DNA of 64,000 bases, taken from assembly GCF_900176605.1 (NCBI RefSeq), contig NZ_FXLP01000003.1, positions 62,001 through 126,000 on the forward strand, read 5' to 3'. The stretch is from Peptoniphilus vaginalis. GTDB taxonomy: Bacteria > Bacillota > Clostridia > Tissierellales > Peptoniphilaceae. Made by a program: the position numbers and the translations under genes. Below are positions 1-9,323 of the stretch, in pieces (positions within the stretch are counted from its first letter, which is position 1; every line of letters starts with the position of its first letter). Below the pieces are notes generated by a model. That model made no database searches, had not been told where the DNA came from, and was given only the letters and a program-made list of their open reading frames with translations.

Positions 1-193
1 CTTCTCCGTCTATTACCACACTTCCCTTGTAAGTTTTTTCTAGTCCTGCAAGAATCCTAAGTAGGGTTGACTTACCTGCACCGTTGGGTCCAACTAGGCC
101 AACAATTTGTCCCTTATCAAGTTCTAGGTTTAGGTCGTCAAGGACCTTCTTCTTGTAGCCCATATTTAAATTTTTTATCTCTAGCTTGCTCAT
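1..193 (-). CDS. ABC transporter ATP-binding protein, N-terminal part (runs off left edge)
   Basis: This is the first 64 codons of an ABC ATPase, which would power an importer or exporter from the cytoplasmic side. Translation gives [18 protein letters not shown], then a clear Walker [10 protein letters not shown], near residues 38-46. The ATG at 193 overlaps the TGA of the GntR gene in an ATGA junction, so the two are translationally coupled. A GntR/YtrA-type regulator followed by an ABC ATPase is the usual layout of ytr-like export operons. The rest of the gene and any permease lie outside the window, so the substrate is unknown. Confidence 0.85.
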   Translation of the reverse strand, partial: MSKLEIKNLNMGYKKKVLDDLNLELDKGQIVGLVGPNGAGKSTLLRILAGLEKTYKGSVVIDGE

Positions 194-549
194 ACTTCCC
201 TCCAATATTTGTCTAAAAGTTCCAGTGATTTTTCCTTTGTCATCTTGAGTTCTCCTGCAACTCCAATTAAGTCATCGCAAGACCTATAAAAGGCACCCTT
301 TGCAATTTCTTCTATTAGTTCTTCGTCATCTGTTATAAATCTGCCGCTAGTCCTGTTTGACTTGGCAAGACCCTCTCTCTCAAGTTCTTGCAGTGCCCTT
401 TGGACTGTGTTGGGATTGACTCCATAGGCTTGGGCAAGATTTCTAACAGTTTCCATCTTCTCGCCACTCTTCCACTCTCCACTTGAAATTTTTAATTTAA
501 AATCTTCAAGGAGTTGGATGTAGATGGGTCTGTTATTATCAAATTCCAT
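190..549 (-). CDS. GntR-family (YtrA subfamily) transcriptional regulator
   Basis: The 119-residue protein has an N-terminal winged helix-turn-helix. [18 protein letters not shown] at the N-terminus and the segment [18 protein letters not shown] (about residues 44-61) are the standard GntR recognition region. The C-terminal tail is only about 45 residues, with no large effector domain, which is typical of the YtrA group. These proteins usually repress their own operon with a neighbouring ABC transporter. The next gene is an ABC ATPase overlapping by 4 bp. A strong promoter with palindromic sequence at the start site lies upstream (701-761), consistent with autorepression, which is inferred. 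Confidence 0.9.
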   Translation of the reverse strand: MEFDNNRPIYIQLLEDFKLKISSGEWKSGEKMETVRNLAQAYGVNPNTVQRALQELEREGLAKSNRTSGRFITDDEELIEEIAKGAFYRSCDDLIGVAGELKMTKEKSLELLDKYWREV

Positions 550-700
550 GTTTACCTCCTCTTTGAATCCACTTCTTAATGATTTTTAATCTACATATCC
601 CTTTTATATTAAGTAAAAATTTTGATTTCATTTTCAGATCTTTGGTCTCCTGCCTTTTTTCAAATTTTTAATAAAAGCAAGGCAAGACTTTTGTTTTTTG

Positions 701-729
701 TATTGTTGTATCAATTCCTTAATACAATA
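701..729. promoter_or_regulatory. Candidate operator for the GntR regulator (nested inverted repeats)
   Basis: Two nested inverted repeats sit here: TATTGT (701-706) with ACAATA (724-729), and TTGTAT (706-711) with ATACAA (722-727). The block overlaps the expected transcription start of the promoter at 733-761. Its position suits an autorepressor site. Binding by the GntR protein is inferred from position only. Confidence 0.5.
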
Positions 730-732
730 GTT

Positions 733-761
733 ATTATATACAAGCCCTTTTATTTTTGCAA
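733..761 (-). promoter_or_regulatory. SigA-type promoter for gntR-ABC operon
   Basis: On the minus strand, TTGCAA (756-761), a 17-bp spacer and a perfect TATAAT (733-738) form a near-consensus promoter. It leaves an untranslated leader of roughly 175 nt before gntR. The rest of the 550-958 gap is AT-rich with no gene seen. Confidence 0.75.
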
Positions 762-958
762 GACTTTTTTATAGGATGCTTAAAATATTTAAAAATTTTT
801 ATATTGGGTATTACTTCTTTTATCTTCTTCCTTAGATATTTTTATGATAATATTTTTTATTTACTCAAAGGATACCTTGTATCCAACAGCTTTCTTTACT
901 TTGAATTTTAATAGTCTTATCATAAAAAGCTCAGGGAAGAATTATAAGGAGGTACTAT

Positions 959-2089
959 ATGAATGAATTATTAATTATATTTTTGATAATGGTCTTGGGT
1001 TACGCCCTTGGTCATGTTAACTTTTTTGGTCTAGAGTTTGGTGCATCGGCGATTTTAATTGTGGCACTCTTCTTTGGTCACTTTGGCTTCACAGTTCCAA
1101 AGTTCTTGGCACAAATTGGTCTTGTGCTTTTCCTTACACCTATTGGCCTCATGGCTGGCCCAAGCTTTATGGCAAATATTAAGAAGAATGGCCTTTCCTT
1201 CTTGGCAATTTCTTTTATAACAGTTGCCATTGGAGGAGTTTTGATTGTATTAGTAGCTAAGTTTTTTGATATTGACCTAGCCCTATCCATGGGACTTGCA
1301 ACTGGAGCTATGACATCAACGTCAATGCTTGGAACTGTAAAGAGTCTTACAAGTTCAAACTTGCCTGGCGTTGGCTACGGGATCGCCTATGCCTTCGGTG
1401 TTGTTGGAGTTGTTCTTATTGTTCAACTTATGCCAAGAATATTAAAGATTGATGTTGAAGAAGAAAATAAAAAATTAGTTTTACCAAAAGATAATCCTCA
1501 TCTTGGAGAAAAAGACCTTGGTAAATTAATTGAATTTGAAAAGAATGGACTTTTTTCAATAGCCCTAGCTTCCACGCTTGGAATCCTTCTTGGGTCTATA
1601 AAAATTCCTATAGGAAATGTTAGCCTTTCTCTTGGAGCTGGCGGTGGCTCTCTCATCGCAGGACTTGTCCTTGGTCACTATGGAAGACTTGGCAGGATCA
1701 ACTTAGTGGTTTCTAACGATAGACTTGCCCTTGTTCGTGACCTAGGCCTTGCCTTCTTCTTATTAGAATCAGGAGTAAGTGCTGGATCAGGTTTTGTAGA
1801 AGTTGTAAGTCAGTATGGAATAAAATTATTTTTCGCAGGAGTTATCCTAACACTAGTGCCTGCTTTAATTTCACTTTTTATTTCCTACAGGGTCTTCAAG
1901 CTTCCACTTTTTGCAGCCCTTGGTGCTACAACAGGATCAATGACCTCTGCCCCATCTCTTGGAGCCCTACTCCAAGTTACTAATGGCGACGACAAGGTTG
2001 CATCCTTCTATGCAGCTACTCAACCAACTGCTACTGTGATGATGGTTTTCTTGCCACAGATAATTAATATTTTCTTTCCAATGAGTTAA
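959..2089 (+). CDS. AspT/YidE-type putative antiporter, short form
   Basis: This is a 376-residue polytopic membrane protein. Two similar halves carry the family's glycine-rich turns: ATGAMTSTSMLGTVKSLT near residue 115, and GLVLGHYGRLGRI near 235 followed by GATTGSMTSAPSLGALLQV near 330. These match the aspartate-alanine antiporter (AspT/YidE/YbjL) duplication domain. AspT itself is about 540 residues with central RCK_C (TrkA-C) domains. This protein has only a short hydrophilic stretch (about 160-185) between the halves, so the regulatory domains are absent. A strong ribosome site, AAGGAGGT, lies 5 nt before the ATG. The gene is monocistronic and ends in a terminator. The substrate is unknown; an organic-acid or amino-acid exchange is likely from the family. 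Confidence 0.75.
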   Translation: MNELLIIFLIMVLGYALGHVNFFGLEFGASAILIVALFFGHFGFTVPKFLAQIGLVLFLTPIGLMAGPSFMANIKKNGLSFLAISFITVAIGGVLIVLVAKFFDIDLALSMGLATGAMTSTSMLGTVKSLTSSNLPGVGYGIAYAFGVVGVVLIVQLMPRILKIDVEEENKKLVLPKDNPHLGEKDLGKLIEFEKNGLFSIALASTLGILLGSIKIPIGNVSLSLGAGGGSLIAGLVLGHYGRLGRINLVVSNDRLALVRDLGLAFFLLESGVSAGSGFVEVVSQYGIKLFFAGVILTLVPALISLFISYRVFKLPLFAALGATTGSMTSAPSLGALLQVTNGDDKVASFYAATQPTATVMMVFLPQIINIFFPMS

Positions 2090-2123
2090 GAGTGAGAGAT
2101 TTATAAAAATTTTTAAAAAATTA

Positions 2124-2150
2124 GGATGCCCTTGAGGCATCCACTTTTTT
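2124..2150 (+). terminator. Rho-independent terminator of the AspT-like gene
   Basis: GGATGCC and GGCATCC pair around a 5-nt loop, followed by ACTTTTTTC. Confidence 0.85.
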
Positions 2151-2165
2151 CAAGTCATACAAAAA

Positions 2166-2195
2166 ACCCAAGCTGAATTTATTTTCAACTTGGGT
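2166..2195 (-). terminator. Terminator of the V-ATPase operon
   Basis: ACCCAAG (2166-2172) pairs with CTTGGGT (2189-2195), followed on the minus strand by a run of T. The upstream arm lies within the last codons of ntpD and the stop codon sits in the loop. Confidence 0.8.
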
Positions 2196-2871
2196 CTTTT
2201 TCTTTGTTTTCTTTATTCTCTTTATTCTCTTTGTTCTCTTTGTTTTTCTTATTCTTTTTATTTTTTACCTTCTTAAGTCTAAAGAAGTCTTCCCTTTCCT
2301 TTTCTGCCAAGATGTCTTCAATCTCTCTAATGATGTGCTTGTACTTAGGAATTTGAATCTTGTCAAGGGCATTTGCCCTCTTAGCAGTCTTCTTGATTTC
2401 ATTGGCAAGCCTAAAGACAGAAGTTTCTATCTCTGCAAGCTCATAGATAACAGGAAGAATTTCTGCAATATTTATCCTTGCCCTGTCAAAGGCTGCGTTG
2501 GATTGGTGAAGGGAATAGTCTGCCCTAGCACTTGGCTTTTCATATTTTATTTTTGGAAGCTCAAGCCCCATGACTGAACGAGAAATAATTTCATAGTCCT
2601 TTTCAAAGGGAGCTGACTCTCCCATGTCCTTGAGGGACAGTGCCCCCATGGATATAGTTGCCATTACAAGTTCAGAGTAAGACTTTTCAAACTTTTCTTC
2701 TATCTCATCTTGCAAGGCCTTGGCGTTTTTATTTAAGTCCATCATTTCCTTAATAAGGACTGTCCTCTTCTTGTCAAGAAGGTCATAACCCTTCTCAGCA
2801 AGAACAAGGGCATTCTTTGATGCAATTAAATTTGCCTTAGTAGGAGTTACCTTAATCGCCATTATTATCAC
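2185..2871 (-). CDS. ntpD: V-type ATPase subunit D (central stalk)
   Basis: Subunit D forms the coiled-coil rotor shaft in the A3B3 head of the V-type ATPase. The 228-residue protein opens with [19 protein letters not shown] (after an upstream MII), which is diagnostic of the family, and continues as long helices. It is last in the operon and overlaps the end of ntpB. The C-terminus is unusual: about 30 residues of Lys/Asn/Glu ([14 protein letters not shown]) encoded by a 9-bp tandem repeat. Family members normally end near residue 205-210, so this is an extension beyond the core. The annotated start gives MIIMAIKV; the fourth residue Met fits the family start better. Confidence 0.95.
   Translation of the reverse strand: MIIMAIKVTPTKANLIASKNALVLAEKGYDLLDKKRTVLIKEMMDLNKNAKALQDEIEEKFEKSYSELVMATISMGALSLKDMGESAPFEKDYEIISRSVMGLELPKIKYEKPSARADYSLHQSNAAFDRARINIAEILPVIYELAEIETSVFRLANEIKKTAKRANALDKIQIPKYKHIIREIEDILAEKEREDFFRLKKVKNKKNKKNKENKENKENKENKEKDPS
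2201..2245 (-). repeat. 9-bp in-frame tandem repeat in the ntpD 3' end
   Basis: There are five consecutive 9-bp units of the form TCTTT(G/A)TT(T/C), exactly in phase. On the coding strand they encode repeated Lys-Glu-Asn triplets in the C-terminal tail of subunit D. Because the unit is a multiple of three, copy-number change alters tail length without a frameshift. Confidence 0.85.
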
Positions 2872-4243
2872 CTAGATATTTTTCTTTTAACTTAGGATCA
2901 ATTCTATCAATCATTTGAGCTGGAAGAATCTTTAATAGTTCCCAACCTAAATCTAGGGTTTCTTGAATATCTCTATTTTCATTTTGATCTTGACTTAAAA
3001 ATCTCTTTTCAAACTCGTCGCCAAATTTTAAAATTAATTTTTCGTCATCAGATATATCATCTTCACCAATAATTTGAGCAAGGGCTCTAGTTTCTTGCAC
3101 CTTTGAATAGGATGCAAAAAGTTGTGAAGATAAGTCTGGATGGTCTTCCCTTGTGTAGCCTTCACCAATGCCGTCCTTCATAAGTCTTGATAGGGATGGA
3201 AGGACATCAATTGGTGGATAAACTCCCTTGGAGAACAAGTCACGGCTTACTACAATTTGACCTTCAGTGATGTAACCTGTAAGGTCAGGGATTGGGTGAG
3301 TGATATCATCGTTAGGCATTGTTAGGATTGGGATAAGAGTTACTGATCCTTCGCTGTCCTTAATCATACCTGCTCTTTCATAAAGAGCTGCTAAGTCAGA
3401 ATAAAGGTGACCTGGGTAGCCCTTTCTTGATGGAACTTCTTCTCTTGAAGATGATACTTCTCTTAGGGCTTCTGCATAGGAAGTTATGTCTGTCATTATT
3501 ACAAGAACTTGCATATTCTTTTCAAAGGCAAGATATTCTGCAGCAGTAAGGGCACACTTAGGCGCAATAAGTCTTTCCATAATTGGGTCGTCGGCATAGT
3601 TGATATACATTACAACCTTGTCGATAACACCAGAGTTTTTAAAACTTTCTCTAAAGAAGTCGGCTTCGTCATGCTTTACACCAATTGCTGCAAAGACAAT
3701 AGCAAAGTTATCCTTTCCGCCTTCATCTGCAATCTTAGCTTGTCTTACAATTTGAGCAGCAACTTCGTTGTGAGGAAGTCCTGATCCAGAAAAGATTGGA
3801 AGTTTTTGTCCCCTAATTAGGGTCATAAGTCCATCAATGGAAGAAATACCTGTTTGGATAAAGTTCCTTGGGTACTCTCTTGCTGATGGGTTAATTGGTC
3901 TACCATTTATGTTGTAAACATCCTTAGAATAAATGGCACCGCCCTTGTCAATAGGGACTGCTGTACCATTAAACACTCTTCCCAAGATATCTGATGAAAG
4001 AGGTATTTCAAAAGGATGGGCAGAGAATTCTACCTTTGTATTTTTTGTTGATACACCAAGGTTGTTGCCAAATACTTGGACAATTGCCCTGTCTTCATCT
4101 ATTTTTATAACTTGACCAATTTCAGATCTCTTGCCGTCTTTTGAAATAATTTTTACAACTTCACCGTAGCTAACTCTGTGAAGATTTGAAAGTTCTAGTA
4201 GGGATCCTTCAATTCTATCAAGTGTTAAATATTCTTTTTTCAT
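2852..4243 (-). CDS. ntpB: V-type ATPase subunit B (regulatory, non-catalytic)
   Basis: The 463-residue protein alternates with subunit A in the peripheral hexamer of the V-type ATPase. It has the family opening ([15 protein letters not shown]), the central [14 protein letters not shown] segment near residue 152 that replaces a canonical P-loop, and the [22 protein letters not shown] arginine-finger region near 265. Its length is normal. It overlaps ntpA by 4 bp at its start and ntpD by 20 bp at its end, so translation is coupled. Confidence 0.97.
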   Translation of the reverse strand: MKKEYLTLDRIEGSLLELSNLHRVSYGEVVKIISKDGKRSEIGQVIKIDEDRAIVQVFGNNLGVSTKNTKVEFSAHPFEIPLSSDILGRVFNGTAVPIDKGGAIYSKDVYNINGRPINPSAREYPRNFIQTGISSIDGLMTLIRGQKLPIFSGSGLPHNEVAAQIVRQAKIADEGGKDNFAIVFAAIGVKHDEADFFRESFKNSGVIDKVVMYINYADDPIMERLIAPKCALTAAEYLAFEKNMQVLVIMTDITSYAEALREVSSSREEVPSRKGYPGHLYSDLAALYERAGMIKDSEGSVTLIPILTMPNDDITHPIPDLTGYITEGQIVVSRDLFSKGVYPPIDVLPSLSRLMKDGIGEGYTREDHPDLSSQLFASYSKVQETRALAQIIGEDDISDDEKLILKFGDEFEKRFLSQDQNENRDIQETLDLGWELLKILPAQMIDRIDPKLKEKYLGDNNGD

Positions 4244-6021
4244 TCTACATCACCATAAGTTGAGGCAAGCTCTCCATAGAAGTCGTTAATTTCATTGTTC
4301 AAGCTTACAAATTTCTTTAAGTTTTCGTTTTCTATATCGTACTTCATGTTGATTACTTTTCCATAAAGTTTGTCGTTCTTGATTACAGAAATAGGAATCT
4401 TTAGCTTTAGGGCTTCCTTTCCCTTTTCATATAAGTTGTCTATAGTCTTTAACATTTCAAATTGCTTTTCAAGTGGCACAAAGGTGTCAATTGGGTTAAA
4501 GGCATTTTGTTGTAGGAATCCAACCTTAACAACACGACAAATTTCTAGGACAAGTCTTTCTTCATCAGGAAGAACATCCTCACCAACAAGCATTACAATT
4601 TCATTTAACTTGGCTTCCTTGTGAAGGAGGTCAAGGTATTTGATTCTTAAATCAGGTAAGTCACCATCAAGTCTCATATCGTAATAGTTTTTAAGAAGTG
4701 GAATGTAACCTGAGTAAGAGTTCATCCAGTTAATAGCTGGATAGTGTCTTGAGTAGGCTAGTTCCTTATCAAGAGCCAAGAATACATTGACGAACCTCTT
4801 AGTGTTTTCTGTAACTGGTTCAGAGAAGTCACCACCTGCTGGTGAAACTGCACCAATAAGAGTTACTGATCCTTCAGTTCCTGATAGGGTATTTACATAA
4901 CCAGCTCTTTCATAGAAGCCTGCAATTCTTGATGGAAGATAAGCAGGGTAACCTTCTTCTGCTGGCATTTCTTCAAGACGACCAGAGATTTCACGAAGGG
5001 CTTCTGCCCAACGAGAAGTAGAGTCACCCATTAGGGCAACGTGATAACCCATATCTCTAAAATATTCTGCCATAGTTACACCAGTGTAAATAGATGCTTC
5101 ACGGGCAGCTACTGGCATATTTGATGTGTTGGCAATAAGGATTGTCCTGTCCATAAGAGCCTTGCCAGTGTTAGGGTCAATTAGCTTTGGAAAGTCTTCC
5201 AAAACTTCTGTCATTTCATTACCACGTTCACCACAACCAATGTAGATAATGATATCGGCATCACAATACTTTGCAATTTGGTGTTGAGTCATGGTCTTAC
5301 CAGTACCAAATCCTCCTGGGACTGCAGTAGTTCCTCCCTTAGCTATTGGGAAGAAGACATCGAAGACCCTTTGACCTGTTACAAGTAGCTTGTCAATTGG
5401 AAGTCTTTCCTTAACTGGCCTTGGAATTCTTACTGGCCAGTTTTGATACATTTTTACTTCATTAATTTTTCCAAATTCGTCCTTAACTTTTAAAAGAACT
5501 GTTTCAATATTGTACTTGCCATCTTCAAGGATCTCTACAACTTCACCAGATACTTCTGGTGGAATCATAACCTTATGAGTTATGATATCAGTTTCAGGAA
5601 CTTCTGCAAAGATTTGTCCTCCATGGACCTTATCGTGAAGCTTTACCTTGAAAGTTACATCCCAAAGTTTTTTTTCATCAAGGGAAATAAGCCCAATACC
5701 TTCTGGCATAAAGGACCCATGTTTTTCTTTTATAACTTCAAGAGGTCTCTCAATACCATCAAAGATACCTCTTATCATACCAGGTCCAAGCTTAACAGAA
5801 AGTGGTGCTCCAGTAGAAATAATATCTTCATCACGTTTTAGACCTTCAGTTTCTTCATAAACTTGAACTGTTCCAAGGTCTCCATCAATAGAAATAACTT
5901 CGCCAATTAATTTTTTTTCACCAACTAGGACCATTTCTCTAATCTTGTAGTCAGCCATATTCCTACCAATTACAACAGGTCCATCAACTGATTTAATTGT
6001 TGCTCTTTCCAATGACTTCAC
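4240..6021 (-). CDS. ntpA: V-type ATPase catalytic subunit A
   Basis: This is the catalytic subunit that hydrolyses or makes ATP in the peripheral head. The 593-residue protein has the A-type non-homologous insertion (about residues 115-195) and the P-loop [12 protein letters not shown] near 230. It also has [17 protein letters not shown] with the catalytic Glu-Arg near 255-270 and [21 protein letters not shown] near 325. The annotated start is GTG at 6021. A TTG at 6012, 5 nt after AGGGGTGA, is an alternative that gives [14 protein letters not shown]. The first codons overlap the end of ntpE. Confidence 0.97.
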   Translation of the reverse strand: MKSLERATIKSVDGPVVIGRNMADYKIREMVLVGEKKLIGEVISIDGDLGTVQVYEETEGLKRDEDIISTGAPLSVKLGPGMIRGIFDGIERPLEVIKEKHGSFMPEGIGLISLDEKKLWDVTFKVKLHDKVHGGQIFAEVPETDIITHKVMIPPEVSGEVVEILEDGKYNIETVLLKVKDEFGKINEVKMYQNWPVRIPRPVKERLPIDKLLVTGQRVFDVFFPIAKGGTTAVPGGFGTGKTMTQHQIAKYCDADIIIYIGCGERGNEMTEVLEDFPKLIDPNTGKALMDRTILIANTSNMPVAAREASIYTGVTMAEYFRDMGYHVALMGDSTSRWAEALREISGRLEEMPAEEGYPAYLPSRIAGFYERAGYVNTLSGTEGSVTLIGAVSPAGGDFSEPVTENTKRFVNVFLALDKELAYSRHYPAINWMNSYSGYIPLLKNYYDMRLDGDLPDLRIKYLDLLHKEAKLNEIVMLVGEDVLPDEERLVLEICRVVKVGFLQQNAFNPIDTFVPLEKQFEMLKTIDNLYEKGKEALKLKIPISVIKNDKLYGKVINMKYDIENENLKKFVSLNNEINDFYGELASTYGDVE

Positions 6022-6634
6022 CCCTTTCCTTTAGTCTTTCGTGTAGCATTGACCCTATTTCATATTTCATATCGTCAAGTTTATTCTTTAGAGAAAGGTT
6101 GATGTTGTAAGTTCGATTGATGTCAGACACAATGAAACCACCTATGTGGTATTCATATAGCTGATCTAACTTTAGCACAATTCCCTTTTCCTCTGCTATC
6201 TCTTTAAACTTATCTACTAATTCTTTTTTCTCATCGTCCTTAACATAAAGGTAGATGGCCTTTTCATCTATTTCATCTAAAATATCTCTAAAGCATTTAG
6301 CTTCTCTTTCTACATATTCATCTGTCTTTGTAAATTCTAAGAGTTTCTCTGAAAGAGTTTCGAGGAGTTCATTTAAAAGTTTTTCATCTTCTTCAAGAAA
6401 GAGAACTCTTTTTCGCTCTTCAACAGAGGCAATAAGTTCATAACCCCTTCTCTTAGCTAGGCTAACTCTCCTATCCACATAGGCCTTTTCATCTTCTTCA
6501 AGAGATATTTTCTTATCTTCAAGAATCTTAGCTGCCTTATCTTTTTCTTCCTTAATTCTCTTTTCACACTCTTCTTTTTGCTTTAGAAAAACAATCTTGT
6601 TGAATATGGCAATTTTGTTTTCAAGTAAAATCAT
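5993..6634 (-). CDS. ntpE: V-type ATPase subunit E (peripheral stalk)
   Basis: This is a 213-residue stator protein. The N-terminal ~80 residues are a charged helix rich in Glu and Lys, expected to form the coiled coil with subunit G/H. A globular C-terminal domain contains GIVLKLDQLYEYHIGGFIVSD, which corresponds to the conserved E-subunit segment that binds the A3B3 head. It starts immediately after the stop of the subunit F gene and overlaps the start of ntpA. Assignment rests on position, size and domain pattern; sequence identity in this family is low. Confidence 0.9.
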   Translation of the reverse strand: MILLENKIAIFNKIVFLKQKEECEKRIKEEKDKAAKILEDKKISLEEDEKAYVDRRVSLAKRRGYELIASVEERKRVLFLEEDEKLLNELLETLSEKLLEFTKTDEYVEREAKCFRDILDEIDEKAIYLYVKDDEKKELVDKFKEIAEEKGIVLKLDQLYEYHIGGFIVSDINRTYNINLSLKNKLDDMKYEIGSMLHERLKERGEVIGKSNN

Positions 6635-6949
6635 TTAATCACCTACAGCTTTCACACCAACAGATTCTCTGACATATTTTAAAATAAAGTCATCTTCCAT
6701 CTTGCCATCAAGGTCCGGGATAGTTACCACTAGAGGAAGGTCTCCAGATAGTTTAAAGTCTAGGACTTCCTCTTTTATTTCCTTAAAGGAAGAATAAGTT
6801 AGGATAATTATTCCAATACCATCTTCTTTTGTGTAAGATTTAAAATTTTTTAAAAGTTCAGATCTGTTATTACATTTAACAGACCTTACACCAGCTAGGC
6901 GAAGGCCGTTAATAATATCGTCATTTGATGTTAAAAGAATTGATCTCAT
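6635..6949 (-). CDS. ntpG: V-type ATPase subunit F (central stalk)
   Basis: The 104-residue Rossmann-like protein sits on subunit D at the rotor. The pattern of a short beta strand, GLRLAGVRSV, then GIGIIILTYSSF and PLVVTIPDLDG matches subunit F. Its start overlaps the stop of ntpK in a TAATG junction. The symbol follows the Enterococcus hirae naming, where NtpG is subunit F. Confidence 0.9.
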   Translation of the reverse strand: MRSILLTSNDDIINGLRLAGVRSVKCNNRSELLKNFKSYTKEDGIGIIILTYSSFKEIKEEVLDFKLSGDLPLVVTIPDLDGKMEDDFILKYVRESVGVKAVGD

Positions 6950-7371
6950 TATAGTCTTCCAAGAATCATAATTGAAATGATAAGACCATAAATAGCGATA
7001 CCTTCTGCAAGTCCTAGATAAATCATTGATTTACCAAGAATGTTAGGGTCTTCTGATACAGCTCCAATTGCTGCAGATCCTACATTAGAAACGGCAACAC
7101 CAGCACCTAGTGAAGCAAGACCAGTTGAAAGACCTGCTGCTAAGAAACCTAGTCCGTTACCACCTGTTGGAGCAGCTGCAGCTGATGCCATTTGTGGAAC
7201 TAGAGATATAAGACCAAATGCGAAAACTGGTGCGAAAACAAAGAGGTTTAATTTCATAAAAGCACGAGCAAACTTTCTGTTCTTGTCTGTTCCCTTATAT
7301 ATAAAATAAAAACCTGTTACTACCATTGAAAATACTGTTAAAACTCCTAAAATAATAATCTTTTCCATCAT
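6949..7371 (-). CDS. ntpK: V-type ATPase membrane rotor subunit K (proteolipid)
   Basis: This is the membrane rotor ring subunit that carries the transported ion. The 140 residues contain about four hydrophobic segments. The C-terminal hairpin is typical: a Gly/Ala-rich helix (about 75-105, ending near SEDPN) and a last helix with LGLAEGIAIYGL whose Glu is the ion-binding carboxylate. The N-terminal pair of helices (about 5-25 and 40-65) lacks the LLPGTQG motif I recall from Enterococcus NtpK. Asn appears to occupy the position of the helix-3 Gln that helps bind Na+ there. Whether the ion is H+ or Na+ cannot be decided from this. The gene precedes subunit F and follows ntpI. Confidence 0.92.
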   Translation of the reverse strand: MMEKIIILGVLTVFSMVVTGFYFIYKGTDKNRKFARAFMKLNLFVFAPVFAFGLISLVPQMASAAAAPTGGNGLGFLAAGLSTGLASLGAGVAVSNVGSAAIGAVSEDPNILGKSMIYLGLAEGIAIYGLIISIMILGRL

Positions 7372-7382
7372 TAAACTCCTTA

Positions 7383-9323
7383 TTAATAAATTTTGTCGGC
7401 TTTAAATAGTACGCCGTCACCACTATAATACTTACTAAACATTTCATAATACTCAAGTCTAAGAGATTGAATAAATACAATAAGACCTTCTAGGGCAAGA
7501 ATTAAGATATTGCCGAAAATTAATACTGCAATATTTCCTCCCCTTGATCCAAGCATTTCCCCAAGAGTTTTAAATGCCAAGAATAAACCAACGTGGTTAA
7601 TAGCAAAGGCCCCCACCCTTATAAAAGAAATAATTGAACTCATAGTAGAAAGAAGGGCTTCCAAGAGTCCAAAGGAGGACTCAATGTAATAATCTGCAGC
7701 AGATTCCTCTGGCTCTTTCTTAAATAAAATCTTAAGAATAGGTCTCTTTAATAGCATGATAACAAGTGATCCAAACAAGATTCCCATAGAAATATTCTTA
7801 GGAATAGGAGATGAACCTCCCATAACGGAAATACCAATGTTGATCATGGCTATAAAAATTAGAACTCCCAAGAATCCTTCCTTTGCGAAAAAGGCTTCAT
7901 CAGGTCTGCCACTTTTTAATCTATTGTAAATACCAATGCCATAGGCTATGGCAAGTAAAATAATGCCGAAGTAAATGGCAGTTACAAGTGTGCCATTGAT
8001 GTCTTCAAAGGGTCTAAACCAAAAGGCAGGAATAATTTCTTCTATGCCAAAAACTGACCCGTACATTATGCCAAAGAACATTGAGGATACTCCCATTCTC
8101 AAAAGGAGACCTCCAAAGTCCTTGTTCTTCTTAGCTAACATTAGTCCAGCAACTGCAAATACCGCCCCTTGACCTAAGTCGCCAAACATTGCACCAAAAA
8201 GAATCATGTAGGTAATTCCAAAAATCACTGTTGGATCAAACTCACCATAACTAGGAGTGCCATACATGTTAATTAATAGTTCAAAGGGCTTGAAAAAATT
8301 TGCATTTTTAAGCTTTGTAGGTGTCTTTTTGCTTCCCTTCTTAGGATCAAAATATTCAATATCAATATCCTTGTAATGGGAGAGCTTTTCTTCTAATTTT
8401 TTTGTATCACTAGCTCCAATCCATCCTGAAAGATAAAAATACTTATTTGACTTAAGCATATATTTCTTTGCTTTTTCAATTTCTTCATAGGAAAGCATAT
8501 GGGCAAGACTTGTCCTTAACTCTTCATCCATTGATTCCAAAAGATTTTTCTTATATTCTTCAATTTCGAAAATCTTTCTCTTTATATTTTCTTCCTCTTC
8601 TTCAAGGTTCTTAAAAATTAAACCTGCTGTACCTTCTATATTTTCGCCAAGAAGGTCAACTTCTGTAAAGTTTAAACTATTTAAAACCCTATCAATATCC
8701 TTTTCTGTTTCCTTTGGATAGATAACAAGGAAAAGTTCCCTATTGTCCACTGTACCTGTGTGATAAATCATAGCAAGGATATTCCCATAATTTTTCTTTA
8801 ACCTAAGCCTTGCATCCTTATCCAAGAAACCAAACCTAGTGTTAAAGTATTTTAGATCAGCAATATCCTTTAGGTCTATATCAACGTTTTTAAAAAGTTC
8901 ATAATTTTCCTTTAGGGTATCTAAAATCTTCAGACTTTCCTTTGTGTTTTCATATTCATCCATCTTCTCGCTAATATTTTTGACAAAGGAATCCACATCT
9001 TCATTCATATCTATTCTTTCGAAGTACTTGTCTTCAATCTTGTCAATGTCCAAAAACTTCATTATTTCTTCGGCTTTTTTTGCACTGACCTTGTGAGACT
9101 CATCTTCTTCAATAGGTTCAATATAATTAAGCTCAAGATTTCTTTCTAGGTTCTTATCTAGATTTTTTTCATCATCTAGGCTGAAAACAAACTTGTTTTC
9201 GGCAACGTTTGTCTCAGCAGACATAAATTGCATACATTTTAAATTTAAAATATCCAAAACGATGGAATCCATATCTTGAATTTCGCCCATTATATTAGCG
9301 ATCTTCATTCTTTCAACGGCCAA
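7383..9323 (-). CDS. ntpI: V-type ATPase subunit I (membrane stator, a-type)
   Basis: This is the stator subunit holding the ion half-channels. A cytoplasmic N-terminal ~340 residues with coiled coil is followed by six to eight membrane helices. The segment PSYGEFDPTVIFGITYMILFGAMFGDLGQG is the conserved entry to the membrane half. The helix SFIRVGAFAINHVGLFLAF carries the essential Arg. The open frame begins at a TTG at 9347. I prefer the TTG at 9323, because it yields MAVERMKIANIMGE, which lines up with family N-termini; that start overlaps ntpC by 11 bp. The length is then 646 residues, normal for the family. Confidence 0.92.
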   Translation of the reverse strand: MAVERMKIANIMGEIQDMDSIVLDILNLKCMQFMSAETNVAENKFVFSLDDEKNLDKNLERNLELNYIEPIEEDESHKVSAKKAEEIMKFLDIDKIEDKYFERIDMNEDVDSFVKNISEKMDEYENTKESLKILDTLKENYELFKNVDIDLKDIADLKYFNTRFGFLDKDARLRLKKNYGNILAMIYHTGTVDNRELFLVIYPKETEKDIDRVLNSLNFTEVDLLGENIEGTAGLIFKNLEEEEENIKRKIFEIEEYKKNLLESMDEELRTSLAHMLSYEEIEKAKKYMLKSNKYFYLSGWIGASDTKKLEEKLSHYKDIDIEYFDPKKGSKKTPTKLKNANFFKPFELLINMYGTPSYGEFDPTVIFGITYMILFGAMFGDLGQGAVFAVAGLMLAKKNKDFGGLLLRMGVSSMFFGIMYGSVFGIEEIIPAFWFRPFEDINGTLVTAIYFGIILLAIAYGIGIYNRLKSGRPDEAFFAKEGFLGVLIFIAMINIGISVMGGSSPIPKNISMGILFGSLVIMLLKRPILKILFKKEPEESAADYYIESSFGLLEALLSTMSSIISFIRVGAFAINHVGLFLAFKTLGEMLGSRGGNIAVLIFGNILILALEGLIVFIQSLRLEYYEMFSKYYSGDGVLFKADKIY

